Shown here one piece after another: positions 31,388-41,264 of a stretch of 64,000 bases of DNA. Numbering within the stretch: position 1 is the first letter of the stretch; each line of letters starts with the position of its first letter. The position numbers and the translations under genes are program-made. The stretch is from Dehalococcoidia bacterium (lineage in GTDB: Bacteria > Chloroflexota > Dehalococcoidia > Dehalococcoidales > W498), in contig DUFC01000034.1 of NCBI GenBank assembly GCA_011191875.1, positions 1 through 64,000 of the forward strand. Reading direction: 5' to 3'. A model generated the notes under the pieces. That model had not been told where the DNA came from. It worked only from the letters and a program-made list of their open reading frames with translations, and searched no databases.

Positions 31388-31473
31388 GCTTGTTGCACTA
31401 CTAGCGCTGTGTTAGAATTTATCGGGGGGCTAGTCCGTTTTGGCTAGCCCTATAGGCGTTTGGTGAAGAAAAA

Positions 31474-34400
31474 GTGCAACTAGACCTAACTCAACTATTA
31501 CATCTCATTGAGGAGATGTCTGCCTATCGCCAGCTTACAGGTGAACTAAAGCAGCAAAAGAGCAATAACAGAGTGGTAATGCTCAATGCCGCCAAGCCCT
31601 ATCTCATAGCGGCTCTAAACCACAGCCTGCGATTACCGATGCTTGTAGTTACTGCACAACCAGAGAACGGTAAAAAGCTCTATGAACAACTTTCAACCTG
31701 GTCTTTTACTGAGGTAAAACTCTTCCCTGAGCCCGATGCCCTACCCTATCAGCGCATCGCCTCCGATATATCCAGTGAACTGGAAAGAATACAGTTGCTC
31801 ACGACTTTAGCTAATATAACTCATGAGACTGATGTAGCCGCTCCTCTAGTAATCGTCTCCGCCCCAGCACTTATGCAAAAGATGATTCCATTTGGTGATT
31901 TCATCTCTACCTTTCACACTATAAAATTGAGAATGGAGGCCGAGCCATTCAAGCTGCTGAGCCAATGGCAAGCTATCGGCTACAGCTTGGAAAACACAGT
32001 AGAGGTGCCAGGCACAGTAAGTCACCGTGGTGGCATCATTGATATCTTTCCCCCCACCAGTGAGCTACCAGTCAGGCTTGAATTCTTTGGCAATACTATA
32101 GACAATATCCGACTCTTTGACCCAGCAACTCAGCGCTCACTAACGGCAATATCATCAATAGCTATTGGTCCAGCCACAGAACTGCTATTGAATAAGCCGG
32201 AGGAGCTCAAGCCAGTCGTCAATAATATCGACCTATCTAATTGTGCCTCTGAGACACGCCAGCAGTTTAAGCGAGAACTAGCTATGTTACTTAATAAACA
32301 AAGACCCAGCGATATACAATTTTATGCCTCGCTATTTAATAAAGACAGCATCCTGAACTATTTACCTCTGAATAGCCTTCTAATACTAGATGAACCGGTG
32401 AACATTAAACTGGCAGTAGAAGACCTGGATGCTCAAGCTACTGAGTTGCGCACCGAGAAGCTGCGACAGGGCGAACTGCCCCACAATATTCCCAGACCAT
32501 ACCTCACCTGGAAGGAACTGGAGCCGAGAATAGAAGATAGACAGAGCTTAATGCTCACCGCCTGGGGTATTGGCGATAATGAACAACCATACCAGTTGAA
32601 GTTCGCTCCCGCTCCCAGCCATGCTGGACAGCTAGGTCGTTTTATCAAAAAAGCTAAACAGTCCTTAAACCAAAAACACCGGCTCATCCTCGTCACCCAT
32701 CAGGCAAGCCGTTTATCAGAACTGCTTGAGGAAGAAGATATTATTGCTCCACCACTTACCGAAATCAAGCAAATACCACCACCCGGCTCACTAACACTGC
32801 TCCAGGGTTCGCTGGCTGAAGGCTGGGTTATGAATAATGAAACCCACCTCTATACCGACGCTGAAATCTTCGGATTTACCAAGCAGCGGCGGCTGATAAG
32901 AAAACGACCAGTTCCACATCGCAAGCTCTCTATCGACATGACCCCCGGTGACTATGTAGTGCATATTGAGCACGGTATTGCCAAATTTACCGGTGTTACC
33001 ACAATGAGCACCAATAACAGCCAAAAGGAATACCTGGTTTTAGAATATGCTAGCGGTGACAGGCTCTATGTCCCCACGGACCAGATAGACCGTATCAACC
33101 GCTACGTAGGGGCTGGCGAACAACCACCGGCACTGAGCCGACTGGGCACTCAGGAATGGACACGAACTAAGCAAATAGTTAAACAATCAGCCGAAGATAT
33201 TGCTCAGGAACTACTGGCTCTCTATGCTGCCCGGGAGGTCGTGCCCGGCTTTGCTTTTTCTACTGACACCACATGGCAGCAAGAGCTTGAGACCTCTTTC
33301 CCTTATATTGAAACCCCTGACCAGATAGAGACACAGCAGCAGGTAAAAGAAGACATGGAGAAAGCCAAACCTATGGACCGCTTGGTCTGCGGAGATGTAG
33401 GTTATGGTAAGACTGAAGTAGCTATCCGCGCTGCCTTTAAGGCAGTAATGGATGGTAAGCAGGTAGCCGTGCTGGTGCCGACTACTGTGTTAGCCGAGCA
33501 GCACTTCTCTACATTCAGTCAGAGACTGACTGCCTTCCCCATAAGAATTGAGGTATTGAGTAGATTTCGTTCACCAAAAGAACAGCAGATTATCCTCGAC
33601 GGACTGGCTAATGGTAGCGTGGACATCTGCACCGGTACCCACCGGTTACTACAAAAGGATGTCGTCTTCAAAGACTTGGGGCTGTTAATAATTGATGAAG
33701 AGCAACGCTTTGGTGTATCCCACAAGGAACATCTTAAACAGATGCGGCAAGAGTTAGATGTTCTCACTCTCAGCGCTACCCCTATACCTCGTACTCTCCA
33801 TATGTCTCTGGTAAGGGTAAGGGATATGAGCACTATGGAAACTCCCCCAGAAGAACGCCTGCCCATTAAAACCTATGTTGCTGAATACGATGACCACTTA
33901 ATCAGGGAAGCTATACTTAGAGAGCTGGAAAGAAATGGTCAGGTCTTCTTTGTTCACAATCGAGTCCAAAGCATAGTCTACGTGGCTGATAAGCTCCAAG
34001 CTCTGGTGCCTGAGGCTAAGATAGCCATCGCTCACGGTCAGATGTCTGAGGCAGAGCTAGAGATGGTAATGGCAGACTTTACCCAGGGTAAAAGCGACAT
34101 CCTGGTATGCACCACTATTATTGAATCGGGACTGGATATGCCCAATGTTAATACTCTGATTGTCAATAAAGCCAATAAATTTGGGCTGACCCAGCTATAT
34201 CAACTGCGGGGACGGGTGGGTCGCGGCGCCAACTTAGCCTACGCCTATTTTCTTTATGACAAGGGGAATATTCTAACCCCAACCGCCGAGAAGCGGCTTA
34301 GGACTATATTTGAAGCCACCGAGCTGGGAGCTGGTTTTGGCATTGCCATGAAAGACCTGGAAATTCGGGGAGCCGGAACTCTGCTTGGGGTAAAGCAGAG

Positions 34401-34938
34401 TGGTAATATATCTGCAATTGGCTTCAGTCTTTACTGCCGGCTGCTGGCCGAAGCAGTTGAGGAACAAAAAGCCAAACAGGCTGGTATATCTAAGGAAAAG
34501 GTAAAGCCATCACGCCTGCCACCACCAACTATAGACCTACCCCTGGCCACCTACATACCTGAAGAATATGTATCCAACCTTAATACCAGGCTATCTCTCT
34601 ACCATAGTCTGGTAAAGCTGGAAAAAGTTGAGCAAATAGAGGAGTTATCTCATGAATTCAGCGACCGGTTCGGTACTCCGCCTATAGAGGTAAAAAACCT
34701 GCTCTATGCAGTAAAGATTAAGGCTCTAGCAGCTAAGGCTGGTATTGAATCCATCTCTACCGAGGAAGGTCAAATTATACTCATACTGTTTGAAGGCTTG
34801 CGATTTGATAAGCAGAAACTCGAGCCTTTCTTAAAGGACGGCATAAAGATAGGCACCACCCGGCTCCGCCTAAACCCCAAACGCCTCGGTGGGGAGTGGC
34901 AGGGAGTTTTGGAGGAGGTAGTGAAGGGGGTGAGGTAG
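31474..34938 (+). CDS. mfd: Transcription-repair coupling factor
   Basis: 1154 aa. DYVVHIEHGIAKFTGV (RNAP-interaction domain), VCGDVGYGKTEVAIRAAFKAV, DEEQRFGVSHKE, LSATPIPRTLHMSL. GTG start. Confidence 0.97.
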   Translation: MQLDLTQLLHLIEEMSAYRQLTGELKQQKSNNRVVMLNAAKPYLIAALNHSLRLPMLVVTAQPENGKKLYEQLSTWSFTEVKLFPEPDALPYQRIASDISSELERIQLLTTLANITHETDVAAPLVIVSAPALMQKMIPFGDFISTFHTIKLRMEAEPFKLLSQWQAIGYSLENTVEVPGTVSHRGGIIDIFPPTSELPVRLEFFGNTIDNIRLFDPATQRSLTAISSIAIGPATELLLNKPEELKPVVNNIDLSNCASETRQQFKRELAMLLNKQRPSDIQFYASLFNKDSILNYLPLNSLLILDEPVNIKLAVEDLDAQATELRTEKLRQGELPHNIPRPYLTWKELEPRIEDRQSLMLTAWGIGDNEQPYQLKFAPAPSHAGQLGRFIKKAKQSLNQKHRLILVTHQASRLSELLEEEDIIAPPLTEIKQIPPPGSLTLLQGSLAEGWVMNNETHLYTDAEIFGFTKQRRLIRKRPVPHRKLSIDMTPGDYVVHIEHGIAKFTGVTTMSTNNSQKEYLVLEYASGDRLYVPTDQIDRINRYVGAGEQPPALSRLGTQEWTRTKQIVKQSAEDIAQELLALYAAREVVPGFAFSTDTTWQQELETSFPYIETPDQIETQQQVKEDMEKAKPMDRLVCGDVGYGKTEVAIRAAFKAVMDGKQVAVLVPTTVLAEQHFSTFSQRLTAFPIRIEVLSRFRSPKEQQIILDGLANGSVDICTGTHRLLQKDVVFKDLGLLIIDEEQRFGVSHKEHLKQMRQELDVLTLSATPIPRTLHMSLVRVRDMSTMETPPEERLPIKTYVAEYDDHLIREAILRELERNGQVFFVHNRVQSIVYVADKLQALVPEAKIAIAHGQMSEAELEMVMADFTQGKSDILVCTTIIESGLDMPNVNTLIVNKANKFGLTQLYQLRGRVGRGANLAYAYFLYDKGNILTPTAEKRLRTIFEATELGAGFGIAMKDLEIRGAGTLLGVKQSGNISAIGFSLYCRLLAEAVEEQKAKQAGISKEKVKPSRLPPPTIDLPLATYIPEEYVSNLNTRLSLYHSLVKLEKVEQIEELSHEFSDRFGTPPIEVKNLLYAVKIKALAAKAGIESISTEEGQIILILFEGLRFDKQKLEPFLKDGIKIGTTRLRLNPKRLGGEWQGVLEEVVKGVR

Positions 34939-35044
34939 TTTTAAATCTTAAAACTAGCTTAATGCTCTTGTTCAAATAGATGAATGACTTTAAAAATATA
35001 AGATTATCTTCTACTTTTAGTTTGGAACAATCCCTGCAGTTCTT

Positions 35045-35160
35045 TATGTCATTGCGACGACGTAAGCTCCAGAAATACCCCACCACCAGGATTACCACAT
35101 TCTTTATCCTTCACTTGTGAAGGACTCACCAAATGGTGAAGGATGAAACGAAGGATGTGA
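35045..35160. repeat. REP-like dispersed repeat copy
   Basis: GTCATTGCGACGACG...CCCCACCACCAGGATTACCACATT...CCTTCAC..GTGAAGGA. Confidence 0.6.
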
Positions 35161-35260
35161 CATGTCACTAATCATATGAACAACCTCTTGTCCTTTACTT
35201 TACAATAAGGAACCTGTTATAATAGGCAAATTTTTGTCACCATACTAAAAGGAGAATAAC

Positions 35261-36796
35261 TTGAAAATACTTATGGTTTATCCGTATTATCCGGATACCT
35301 TCTGGAGTTTTAGGCACGCCTTAAAATTCATTTCTAAAAAGGCAGCCTTCCCACCGCTGGGTCTATTAACTGTAGCTGCCATGCTCCCCGAAGAGTGGGA
35401 GAAAAAGCTGGTAGATATGAATGTAACCAGCCTAACTGATAAGGACATCAAGTGGGCTGATTATGTATTTATCAGTGCCATGGTGGTGCAAAGGGATTCA
35501 GTGAAGGATATTATTAGCCGATGTAAGAAACTCAGTACCAAGATCATCGCCGGCGGTCCCCTGTTTACTACCGGATATGAAGAGTTTAGTGGGGTAGACC
35601 ACTTTGTCCTCGGCGAGGCTGAAGTTACCCTTTCACCTTTCTTAGAAGACTTAGAGAAGGGGTGTGCCCAATATATCTATAATTCGGATGACCGACCGGA
35701 CATTAATGAAACTCCTGTCCCACTATGGTCGCTTATTAATATGAAAAAATACTCGTCAATGAATATCCAGTATTCTCGGGGCTGCCCTTTCAATTGTGAG
35801 TTCTGTGACATTATTATACTAAATGGGCATAAGCCGCGAACCAAGGATAAAGAACAGATGCTGGTAGAACTGGAGGCATTATACAATCAGGGGTGGCGTG
35901 GTGGTTTATTTATTGTCGACGATAATTTTATCGGCAACAAGAAAAAATTAATGACGGAAATGCTGCCGGCAATAATCAAATGGATGAAGGAGAAAAAATA
36001 CCCCTTTATCTTTCTCACTGAGGCATCTATAAATCTGGCCGATGATGAAGATCTAATGCAATTGATGGTCGAAGCCGGGTTCCAACGAGTATTCGTCGGC
36101 ATTGAAACTCCCAATGAAGACAGTCTGGCTGAATGCCACAAACTACCAAACAAGAATCGTGATTTGGTTGCCTCGGTCAAGAAGATTCAAAACCATGGCT
36201 TGGAGGTGCAGGGAGGGTTTATTGTTGGCTTTGATAGTGACCCGCTATCTATCTTTAAGAGTCAAATCAGCTTCATCCAAAAGAGCGGTATTGTTACCGC
36301 CATGGTCGGTTTATTAAATGCACCTCGTGGTACCAGACTATACCAGCGTCTAAAAAAGGAGAACCGCCTATTAGAGGGTTTTTCTGGTGACAATACCGAC
36401 TGCTCACTCAACTTTATACCTAAGATGAACTATGAGACGCTCATTAATGGCTATACGCATATCCTGAATACAATCTATTCACCCAAGCAGTATTACGAGC
36501 GACTTAAAACATTTCTGAAGGAGTATAAACCCCCGAAAACAAAGATGAAACCCCAGTTTAAGTTTCATTTTGTTGGGGCAGCTTTGAAATCTGTATGGAT
36601 TTTGGGTATTAAAGAAAAAGGAAGACGCTATTTCTGGAAGCTTATTGCTTCGACGCTACTGAGATACCCTCGGTCATTCCCCTTATCTATGAGCCTTGCC
36701 GTCTATGGATTTCATTTCCGCAAGATTGCTAAGAAATTAAGTTGCACACCAATTGGGAATACCCCAGTCTTGGAACAATCAGAGCCTGGCGGATAA
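35261..36796 (+). CDS. B12-binding domain radical SAM protein
   Basis: 511 aa; N-terminal cobalamin-binding-like region; radical SAM motif YSRGCPFNCEFCD; C-terminal DUF4070-like. TTG start. Confidence 0.88.
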   Translation: MKILMVYPYYPDTFWSFRHALKFISKKAAFPPLGLLTVAAMLPEEWEKKLVDMNVTSLTDKDIKWADYVFISAMVVQRDSVKDIISRCKKLSTKIIAGGPLFTTGYEEFSGVDHFVLGEAEVTLSPFLEDLEKGCAQYIYNSDDRPDINETPVPLWSLINMKKYSSMNIQYSRGCPFNCEFCDIIILNGHKPRTKDKEQMLVELEALYNQGWRGGLFIVDDNFIGNKKKLMTEMLPAIIKWMKEKKYPFIFLTEASINLADDEDLMQLMVEAGFQRVFVGIETPNEDSLAECHKLPNKNRDLVASVKKIQNHGLEVQGGFIVGFDSDPLSIFKSQISFIQKSGIVTAMVGLLNAPRGTRLYQRLKKENRLLEGFSGDNTDCSLNFIPKMNYETLINGYTHILNTIYSPKQYYERLKTFLKEYKPPKTKMKPQFKFHFVGAALKSVWILGIKEKGRRYFWKLIASTLLRYPRSFPLSMSLAVYGFHFRKIAKKLSCTPIGNTPVLEQSEPGG

Positions 36797-36809
36797 CCAG
36801 GATTAACGG

Positions 36810-37511
36810 CTAAAGGTATTGAGCTAGCTCAGTTAAGTTACGAATTCGTGGGCAGTCACTAGTATCAAGGTATAAATCGTAGCGGTCTATAAGTACAGGA
36901 CTAATGCCAACCCCTCTGGCACCAACCACATCTAATTTATATTGGTCACCGACATGAACTGCTTCAGAAGCGTTTACCCCAGCTCGCGCTAATGCCGCCA
37001 GAAAAATAGTAGGCTCAGGCTTATCACTTCCCACCTCTCCAGAGGTAACCACAAAGTCAAGGTAGGGTTCCAGACCTAGTTCACGACAAATAGGCTTCAT
37101 ATCGCTAGTTAAATTGGTTATCATGCCCAAAATGAATTTTTGCTCCTTTAATACCTTTAAGGTCGTTAGCACATCATCAAAAAGTACAAAGGTCATCTCC
37201 TTAGACAACTCGCTTACCTTCTTCATAATTTTTAAAATTAGCTCTTTGGGAGCATTAACCCCGGCCTCAGTTAGTACTATCTCCTGATAGCGGTAGTAGA
37301 CCTTAGCCTTTTCCTCAGGGTTTCTCTTCTCCACTGGTGAGAGAGCATTTTCTTCAAAGAAATACTTATCAGCCAGTAATACACCCTCCATTATTTCCTC
37401 AGGGGATACTTCAATACCAAGTTGTTGGCAAGCTTGACTGTGTAATTGGTAATGAGGAGGTTCATAGCAGGCTAGAGTGTTGAACCAATCAAGGAATACT
37501 GCTTTAATCAC
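36810..37511 (-). CDS. HAD-family hydrolase
   Basis: FLDWFNTLA, GMITNLTSD, GSDKPEPTIF, VHVGDQYKLDVVGARGVGI. Confidence 0.9.
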   Translation of the reverse strand: MIKAVFLDWFNTLACYEPPHYQLHSQACQQLGIEVSPEEIMEGVLLADKYFFEENALSPVEKRNPEEKAKVYYRYQEIVLTEAGVNAPKELILKIMKKVSELSKEMTFVLFDDVLTTLKVLKEQKFILGMITNLTSDMKPICRELGLEPYLDFVVTSGEVGSDKPEPTIFLAALARAGVNASEAVHVGDQYKLDVVGARGVGISPVLIDRYDLYLDTSDCPRIRNLTELAQYL

Positions 37512-37525
37512 ATTAACTTACCTAT

Positions 37526-37786
37526 TTAATCACCCTCAACAGCCAGGTCCGTAAGATAATCAATAGCATCCTGAACGGTTACTATCTTCTCAGCATCTTC
37601 ATCTGGTATCTCAATCTTCCGTGAAGGATCACTAAACTCCTCCTCTAAAGACATTATCAGCTCTACCAGATCCAGAGAATCAGCCCCTAAATCATCAACA
37701 AAGCTAGCCGATGGGACTACCTCCTCATCTGTCACACCGAGTTGCTCCACGGCTATCTTTTTTATCCGCTCAAGAATAGTTGCCAT
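37526..37786 (-). CDS. acpP: Acyl carrier protein
   Basis: [24 protein letters not shown] phosphopantetheine site. Confidence 0.96.
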   Translation of the reverse strand: MATILERIKKIAVEQLGVTDEEVVPSASFVDDLGADSLDLVELIMSLEEEFSDPSRKIEIPDEDAEKIVTVQDAIDYLTDLAVEGD

Positions 37787-37801
37787 TTGCTACCTCCTTT
37801 T

Positions 37802-38212
37802 CTATCTATTGGCAAGAGTGCTAACCGAGCCTAAAACTCCATTAACAAATTTTGGCGAATTATCACTGCCAAATTTCTTGGCTAGTTCAACAGCTTCATT
37901 TATTACTGCTTTAACTGGCACCTTATTATCAAGTAAAATCTCAAATATTGCAAGCCTCAGAATGTTCCTATCAACCATCGGTATCTGTTCCATAGGCCAA
38001 GCTGAAGCCAAGTTTCTAATATTAAGGTCAATCGTCTCTTTATTACGGATAACACCGCTTACCAGTTCCTGGGCAAAGAAAGCATTCCCCCCGGACAATC
38101 CCTCCTCCTCCAGAAGACGTGTCACCACTCCTTCTACCTCATGCCCCACAGAGTTAACCTCATATAATACCTTGAGGGCAAGGGCTCTCGCCCTTCGCCG
38201 TTCCCCTGTCAT
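37802..38212 (-). CDS. nusB: Transcription antitermination factor NusB
   Basis: RRRARALALKVLYEVNS...ERTLIRLAI-like region; VPVKAVINEAVELAKKFGSDNSPKFVNGVLGS. Confidence 0.92.
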   Translation of the reverse strand: MTGERRRARALALKVLYEVNSVGHEVEGVVTRLLEEEGLSGGNAFFAQELVSGVIRNKETIDLNIRNLASAWPMEQIPMVDRNILRLAIFEILLDNKVPVKAVINEAVELAKKFGSDNSPKFVNGVLGSVSTLANR

Positions 38213-38227
38213 AGATTACCCCCAAAT

Positions 38228-38257
38228 ACTAATATGACATTATAATATCATATTAGT
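38228..38257. promoter_or_regulatory. 30-bp near-perfect palindrome upstream of nusB-acpP
   Basis: ACTAATATGA-C-ATTATAAT-A-TCATATTAGT, one mismatched pair, ending 16 nt upstream of the nusB start. Confidence 0.55.
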
Positions 38258-38280
38258 CAAAAATAGTTAATTATAATTAC

Positions 38281-38300
38281 TTACCCGCCTGAGGCGGGTT
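38281..38300. terminator. Short GC-rich hairpin
   Basis: ACCCGCC-TGA-GGCGGGT in the nusB / radical SAM intergenic region; no clear U-tract. Confidence 0.35.
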
Positions 38301-38370
38301 ATCAACCTCTTTAGATTTCCCTCTGGTCTAAAGCCCTTAAGGGCAGAGCCAAACGGTGCCAACCTTAACC

Positions 38371-38494
38371 CCCCCTCCGAGATTGCGTCGGCACTGTGTA
38401 CCTCTTCTTCCCAGTGTCATTGCGAGTCCTTCGACAGAAGGACGTGACAATCTCGGTGGTGGGGCATTCCTAGAGATTGCTTTGTTGCAATGAC
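38371..38494. repeat. REP-like dispersed repeat copy
   Basis: CCCTCCGAGATTGC..GTGTCATTGCGAGTCCTTCGACAGAAGGACGTGACAATCTCGGTGGTGGGGCATTCC. Confidence 0.75.
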
Positions 38495-38570
38495 AAAAAA
38501 GAATGGGGGACAAACCCCATTACGAACTGTAACGGGGTAAAGTTGGAGGGTTACCATAACAATCTCGGTG

Positions 38571-39704
38571 TTAGTGCAATAAGTGAATATTACCTAATCT
38601 TACCCTCTTCAGTCCAGCGGCTCTAGCTGCCTCCAAACACTCATTAGCCTGTTGCCTGAAGGTAGCTGGTAAATCCGTCATCAAAAAATCGGGGCAAAAG
38701 GCAAGAAGAGTGTAAGGAATATCATGGTCAAGTGAGGAGACGAAGGCAGCAATCCCGGCTACTTCCTCCTTGTCAACATAACCGGGGACAAGCAAGGTGC
38801 TGGCGACCAATAAAGGCGGAGACGGTCTTATTTTGGTAAACCCGGCCAGAAACCGAAAATTATCCAGAGTCCGCTGGTTACTAATACCACAAAGAGCTAT
38901 ATGTATTTCGTCACTCCACGCCTTGAGGTCAAACTTTATACAGCCACCCGAGTTTAAGGAGAGCACAACCATTTGCTTTAGTAAAGCTGGGTGCATTGAG
39001 CCATTAGTCTCCCAGCAGATTCTAAGGATGTGCCCCTGGCTTTTCTTCAAGGCTAGTCTGGAGGCATAAATGGCATAAGGCAGTTGAGGTGTAGGGTCTC
39101 CACCAAAAAAGCAGATACAGGACGTAGATTCGACAACCGCCTCAGCCAGTTTTGACGCTGTTACCCAGGGTCTTCTACCGGCTTGTTGACGAAAGTGCCA
39201 ATTCTGACAGAATAAGCAATCAAAGGAGCAAGCCTGAAAAAAGACAGCCAGGTTCTTATAGCCACGTTCTACGCCCCGCCGATAGGCAAAGTCAGGATAG
39301 CCAGCCCCAGTCCCTCCCGGACAAACCCAATCAGCCACACAATTAGTCGGTAATAGGTCGTAATACCAGCTAACATTCGCCAAATTAGCCGTAGCCCCCT
39401 TTAACTTGCCCTCTATATTGGTGCGCAACCCGCAATAGCCTACCCCACCCTCGGCAATAGAGCATTCATTAACACAGATACGGCAGGTCTTTCCTGCCTC
39501 AGCCCTTGGGGGATATGGAGGCAGAGCAAATGGCTCCCTGGCTTTACAATGGGACTGTTTTATAGTGGGTAAGACTTCGTCAAAGTGGTGGCGAATGCAG
39601 TCTGAACACAAGCCCAGGCTACCAGAAATAAGAGGAGATTCCTTGCCGCAGTGCTGGCACTTAGCCGGGGTGCCGGTGGCTAAAGACTGGAGACGAATCC
39701 GCAT
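38571..39704 (-). CDS. Radical SAM protein (PflA / AmmeMemoRadiSam-like)
   Basis: CRICVNECSIAEGGVGYCGLR and FFQACSFDCLFCQNWHFR (CxxxCxxC). Confidence 0.88.
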   Translation of the reverse strand: MRIRLQSLATGTPAKCQHCGKESPLISGSLGLCSDCIRHHFDEVLPTIKQSHCKAREPFALPPYPPRAEAGKTCRICVNECSIAEGGVGYCGLRTNIEGKLKGATANLANVSWYYDLLPTNCVADWVCPGGTGAGYPDFAYRRGVERGYKNLAVFFQACSFDCLFCQNWHFRQQAGRRPWVTASKLAEAVVESTSCICFFGGDPTPQLPYAIYASRLALKKSQGHILRICWETNGSMHPALLKQMVVLSLNSGGCIKFDLKAWSDEIHIALCGISNQRTLDNFRFLAGFTKIRPSPPLLVASTLLVPGYVDKEEVAGIAAFVSSLDHDIPYTLLAFCPDFLMTDLPATFRQQANECLEAARAAGLKRVRLGNIHLLH

Positions 39705-39993
39705 CTTGAATTGATTTTAGCAGATGCTCCAATATGGGTTCAATGTTGGTGTTGTTATCATCTTCTCTCTGAGTTGAACTAGCTTCCTCCTCATTGCCAT
39801 TGCTGGCATTGAGCTCAGCTAGGAATTGAGCAATGTCTTCCCGCCTGAATCTTCGGTCTCCACGACGGGTAATACGGTATGCCCTTATTATCCCCCGGTC
39901 ACTCCACCGTCTTACCGTATTGCTATGAATATGGAGAAGCCGGGCTACTTCTCTTACCGTTAGCAGTGGACCCGTTTCGTTATTTCTTACCAT
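39661..39993 (-). CDS. Helix-turn-helix (MerR/excisionase-type) DNA-binding protein
   Basis: LLTVREVARLLHIHSNTVRRWSDRGIIRAYRITRRGDRRFRREDIAQFLAE. Confidence 0.88.
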   Translation of the reverse strand: MVRNNETGPLLTVREVARLLHIHSNTVRRWSDRGIIRAYRITRRGDRRFRREDIAQFLAELNASNGNEEEASSTQREDDNNTNIEPILEHLLKSIQDADSSPVFSHRHPG

Positions 39994-40439
39994 ATCTTTC
40001 TCTCTCTACCCTTTAATTAACCTATCTTAATGATAGTTTACTTCAATTGACTATACAATCACCCAAACAGGCTAAAATTGACCAGTAGATAGTCATGGTA
40101 AAGAAGTCCTGGATTGGTTAGACGACCCGAAAGCCGCCGTGGGTTTCTTGAGTTTGGTAGAGTGATTATCGACCAGCCATTAGTGGAAGCAGATTGATAA
40201 GTAGAAAGTAATGGGAAGATAGTACCAGATTGGTGGGATAAGTCAGGTCAATACCCTTGATTTCCGCCAATTGTCGAAGTATTCTTGTAATTACAGTGCG
40301 AGATACCTTTTCGCCACTCAGTGACTAATATGGTAGAAGGTCAAAAATGAACTAACACCTTGACCAGTAGCCGGGTAAGCAGGGGGCGTTGAACCGCCAT
40401 CTGTATTTGGTCACTTGGGTGGTGGGAAGCTAATAGTGA

Positions 40440-40462
40440 AACCGACCTTACAAAGGTCGGTT
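40440..40462 (+). terminator. Candidate hairpin terminator of an unannotated transcript
   Basis: AACCGACCTT-ACA-AAGGTCGGTT followed by CTGTGTTTC. Confidence 0.4.
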
Positions 40463-40575
40463 CTGTGTTTCTGAAAAGGGGGTGATAGCTTTAAGAATAA
40501 AAAATTATATTGCAAAAATCAAATGTGTCTATGCCTGAGGTCGAGGGGCGATAAGGCAATCTTAAAGGAAAGGAG

Positions 40576-40731
40576 GTGACTATAGAGGAAGAAAGTAATA
40601 GCCGTAACCCTAGCAGTTGTTTTGGTGCTTACTTCGAGGGCTATATTGGCGATGATTTTATCTGGGGTGACTCTAACTTGATCTACGTTGACGTTGAGGA
40701 TTTCGTAGATAGCAGTTTACCTAGCCGCTAA
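40576..40731 (+). CDS. Possible 51-aa ORF, or remnant of a secreted-protein gene
   Basis: GGAGGTGACT context; frame 1 VTIEEESNSRNPSSCFGAYFEGYIGDDFIWGDSNLIYVDVEDFVDSSLPSR*. Another frame reads KKVIAVTLAVVLVLTSRAILA, signal-peptide-like but lacking a start. Confidence 0.3.
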   Translation: MTIEEESNSRNPSSCFGAYFEGYIGDDFIWGDSNLIYVDVEDFVDSSLPSR

Positions 40732-40825
40732 AGTGCTGCTTCGTTGAATTAGCTAGGACAGGAACTTCACACCAATAGAGGGAGTCCCTTCGAGGAATCC
40801 CTTCCTGTTTCTATGGCATTTTGAC

Positions 40826-41176
40826 TCAGCAGGTGAGGTGGAGTGCGGCTACTACCCTCTGGGAATGGCAAAGCTTATTATATATATTGCACGCCTCGCT
40901 GGTCGGCTCGGCAATAAGCCTAATGCCCTGAGCATCAAGGCTCTGTTTTACCTCAGGCAGCACCTTCACCAAGCCTGATGACCCGGTGCCCACCACCAGC
41001 ACCTCAGGACTTTCAGCTATAACCTCGGCTATATCGTCAAGGCATAGTCGGTGTACGCTCTTTCTCCACCAGCTATCTCTAACCCTGTCGGGGAAAATAA
41101 TTACATCTGAGTAATATCTCTTACCGTTAACTACTATCAGCCCAAACTGGTAGGAATCAATCGTGTTCATAGCCAA
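40826..41176 (-). CDS. Mth938-like (DUF498) domain protein
   Basis: IDSYQFGLIVVNGKRYYSDVIIFPDRVRDSWWR...PEVLVVGTGSSGLVKVLPEV. Confidence 0.85.
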   Translation of the reverse strand: MAMNTIDSYQFGLIVVNGKRYYSDVIIFPDRVRDSWWRKSVHRLCLDDIAEVIAESPEVLVVGTGSSGLVKVLPEVKQSLDAQGIRLIAEPTSEACNIYNKLCHSQRVVAALHLTC

Positions 41177-41264
41177 GCTCCTGCCATGCCTCTACATCAT
41201 TTAGTATTATTTTACCATCTTATCATTTTTTACAACCGCTATGTTTGTGATTACTTCTCATCCT

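Noticed and set aside
40260-40440. Considered a c-di-GMP-I (GEMM) riboswitch because of CCAGTAGCCGGGTAAGCAGG
   Set aside because: The essential 5' half (CAnnGCAAACC / GACGCAAAGCC) and matching helix partners could not be found; only a short chance-like similarity.
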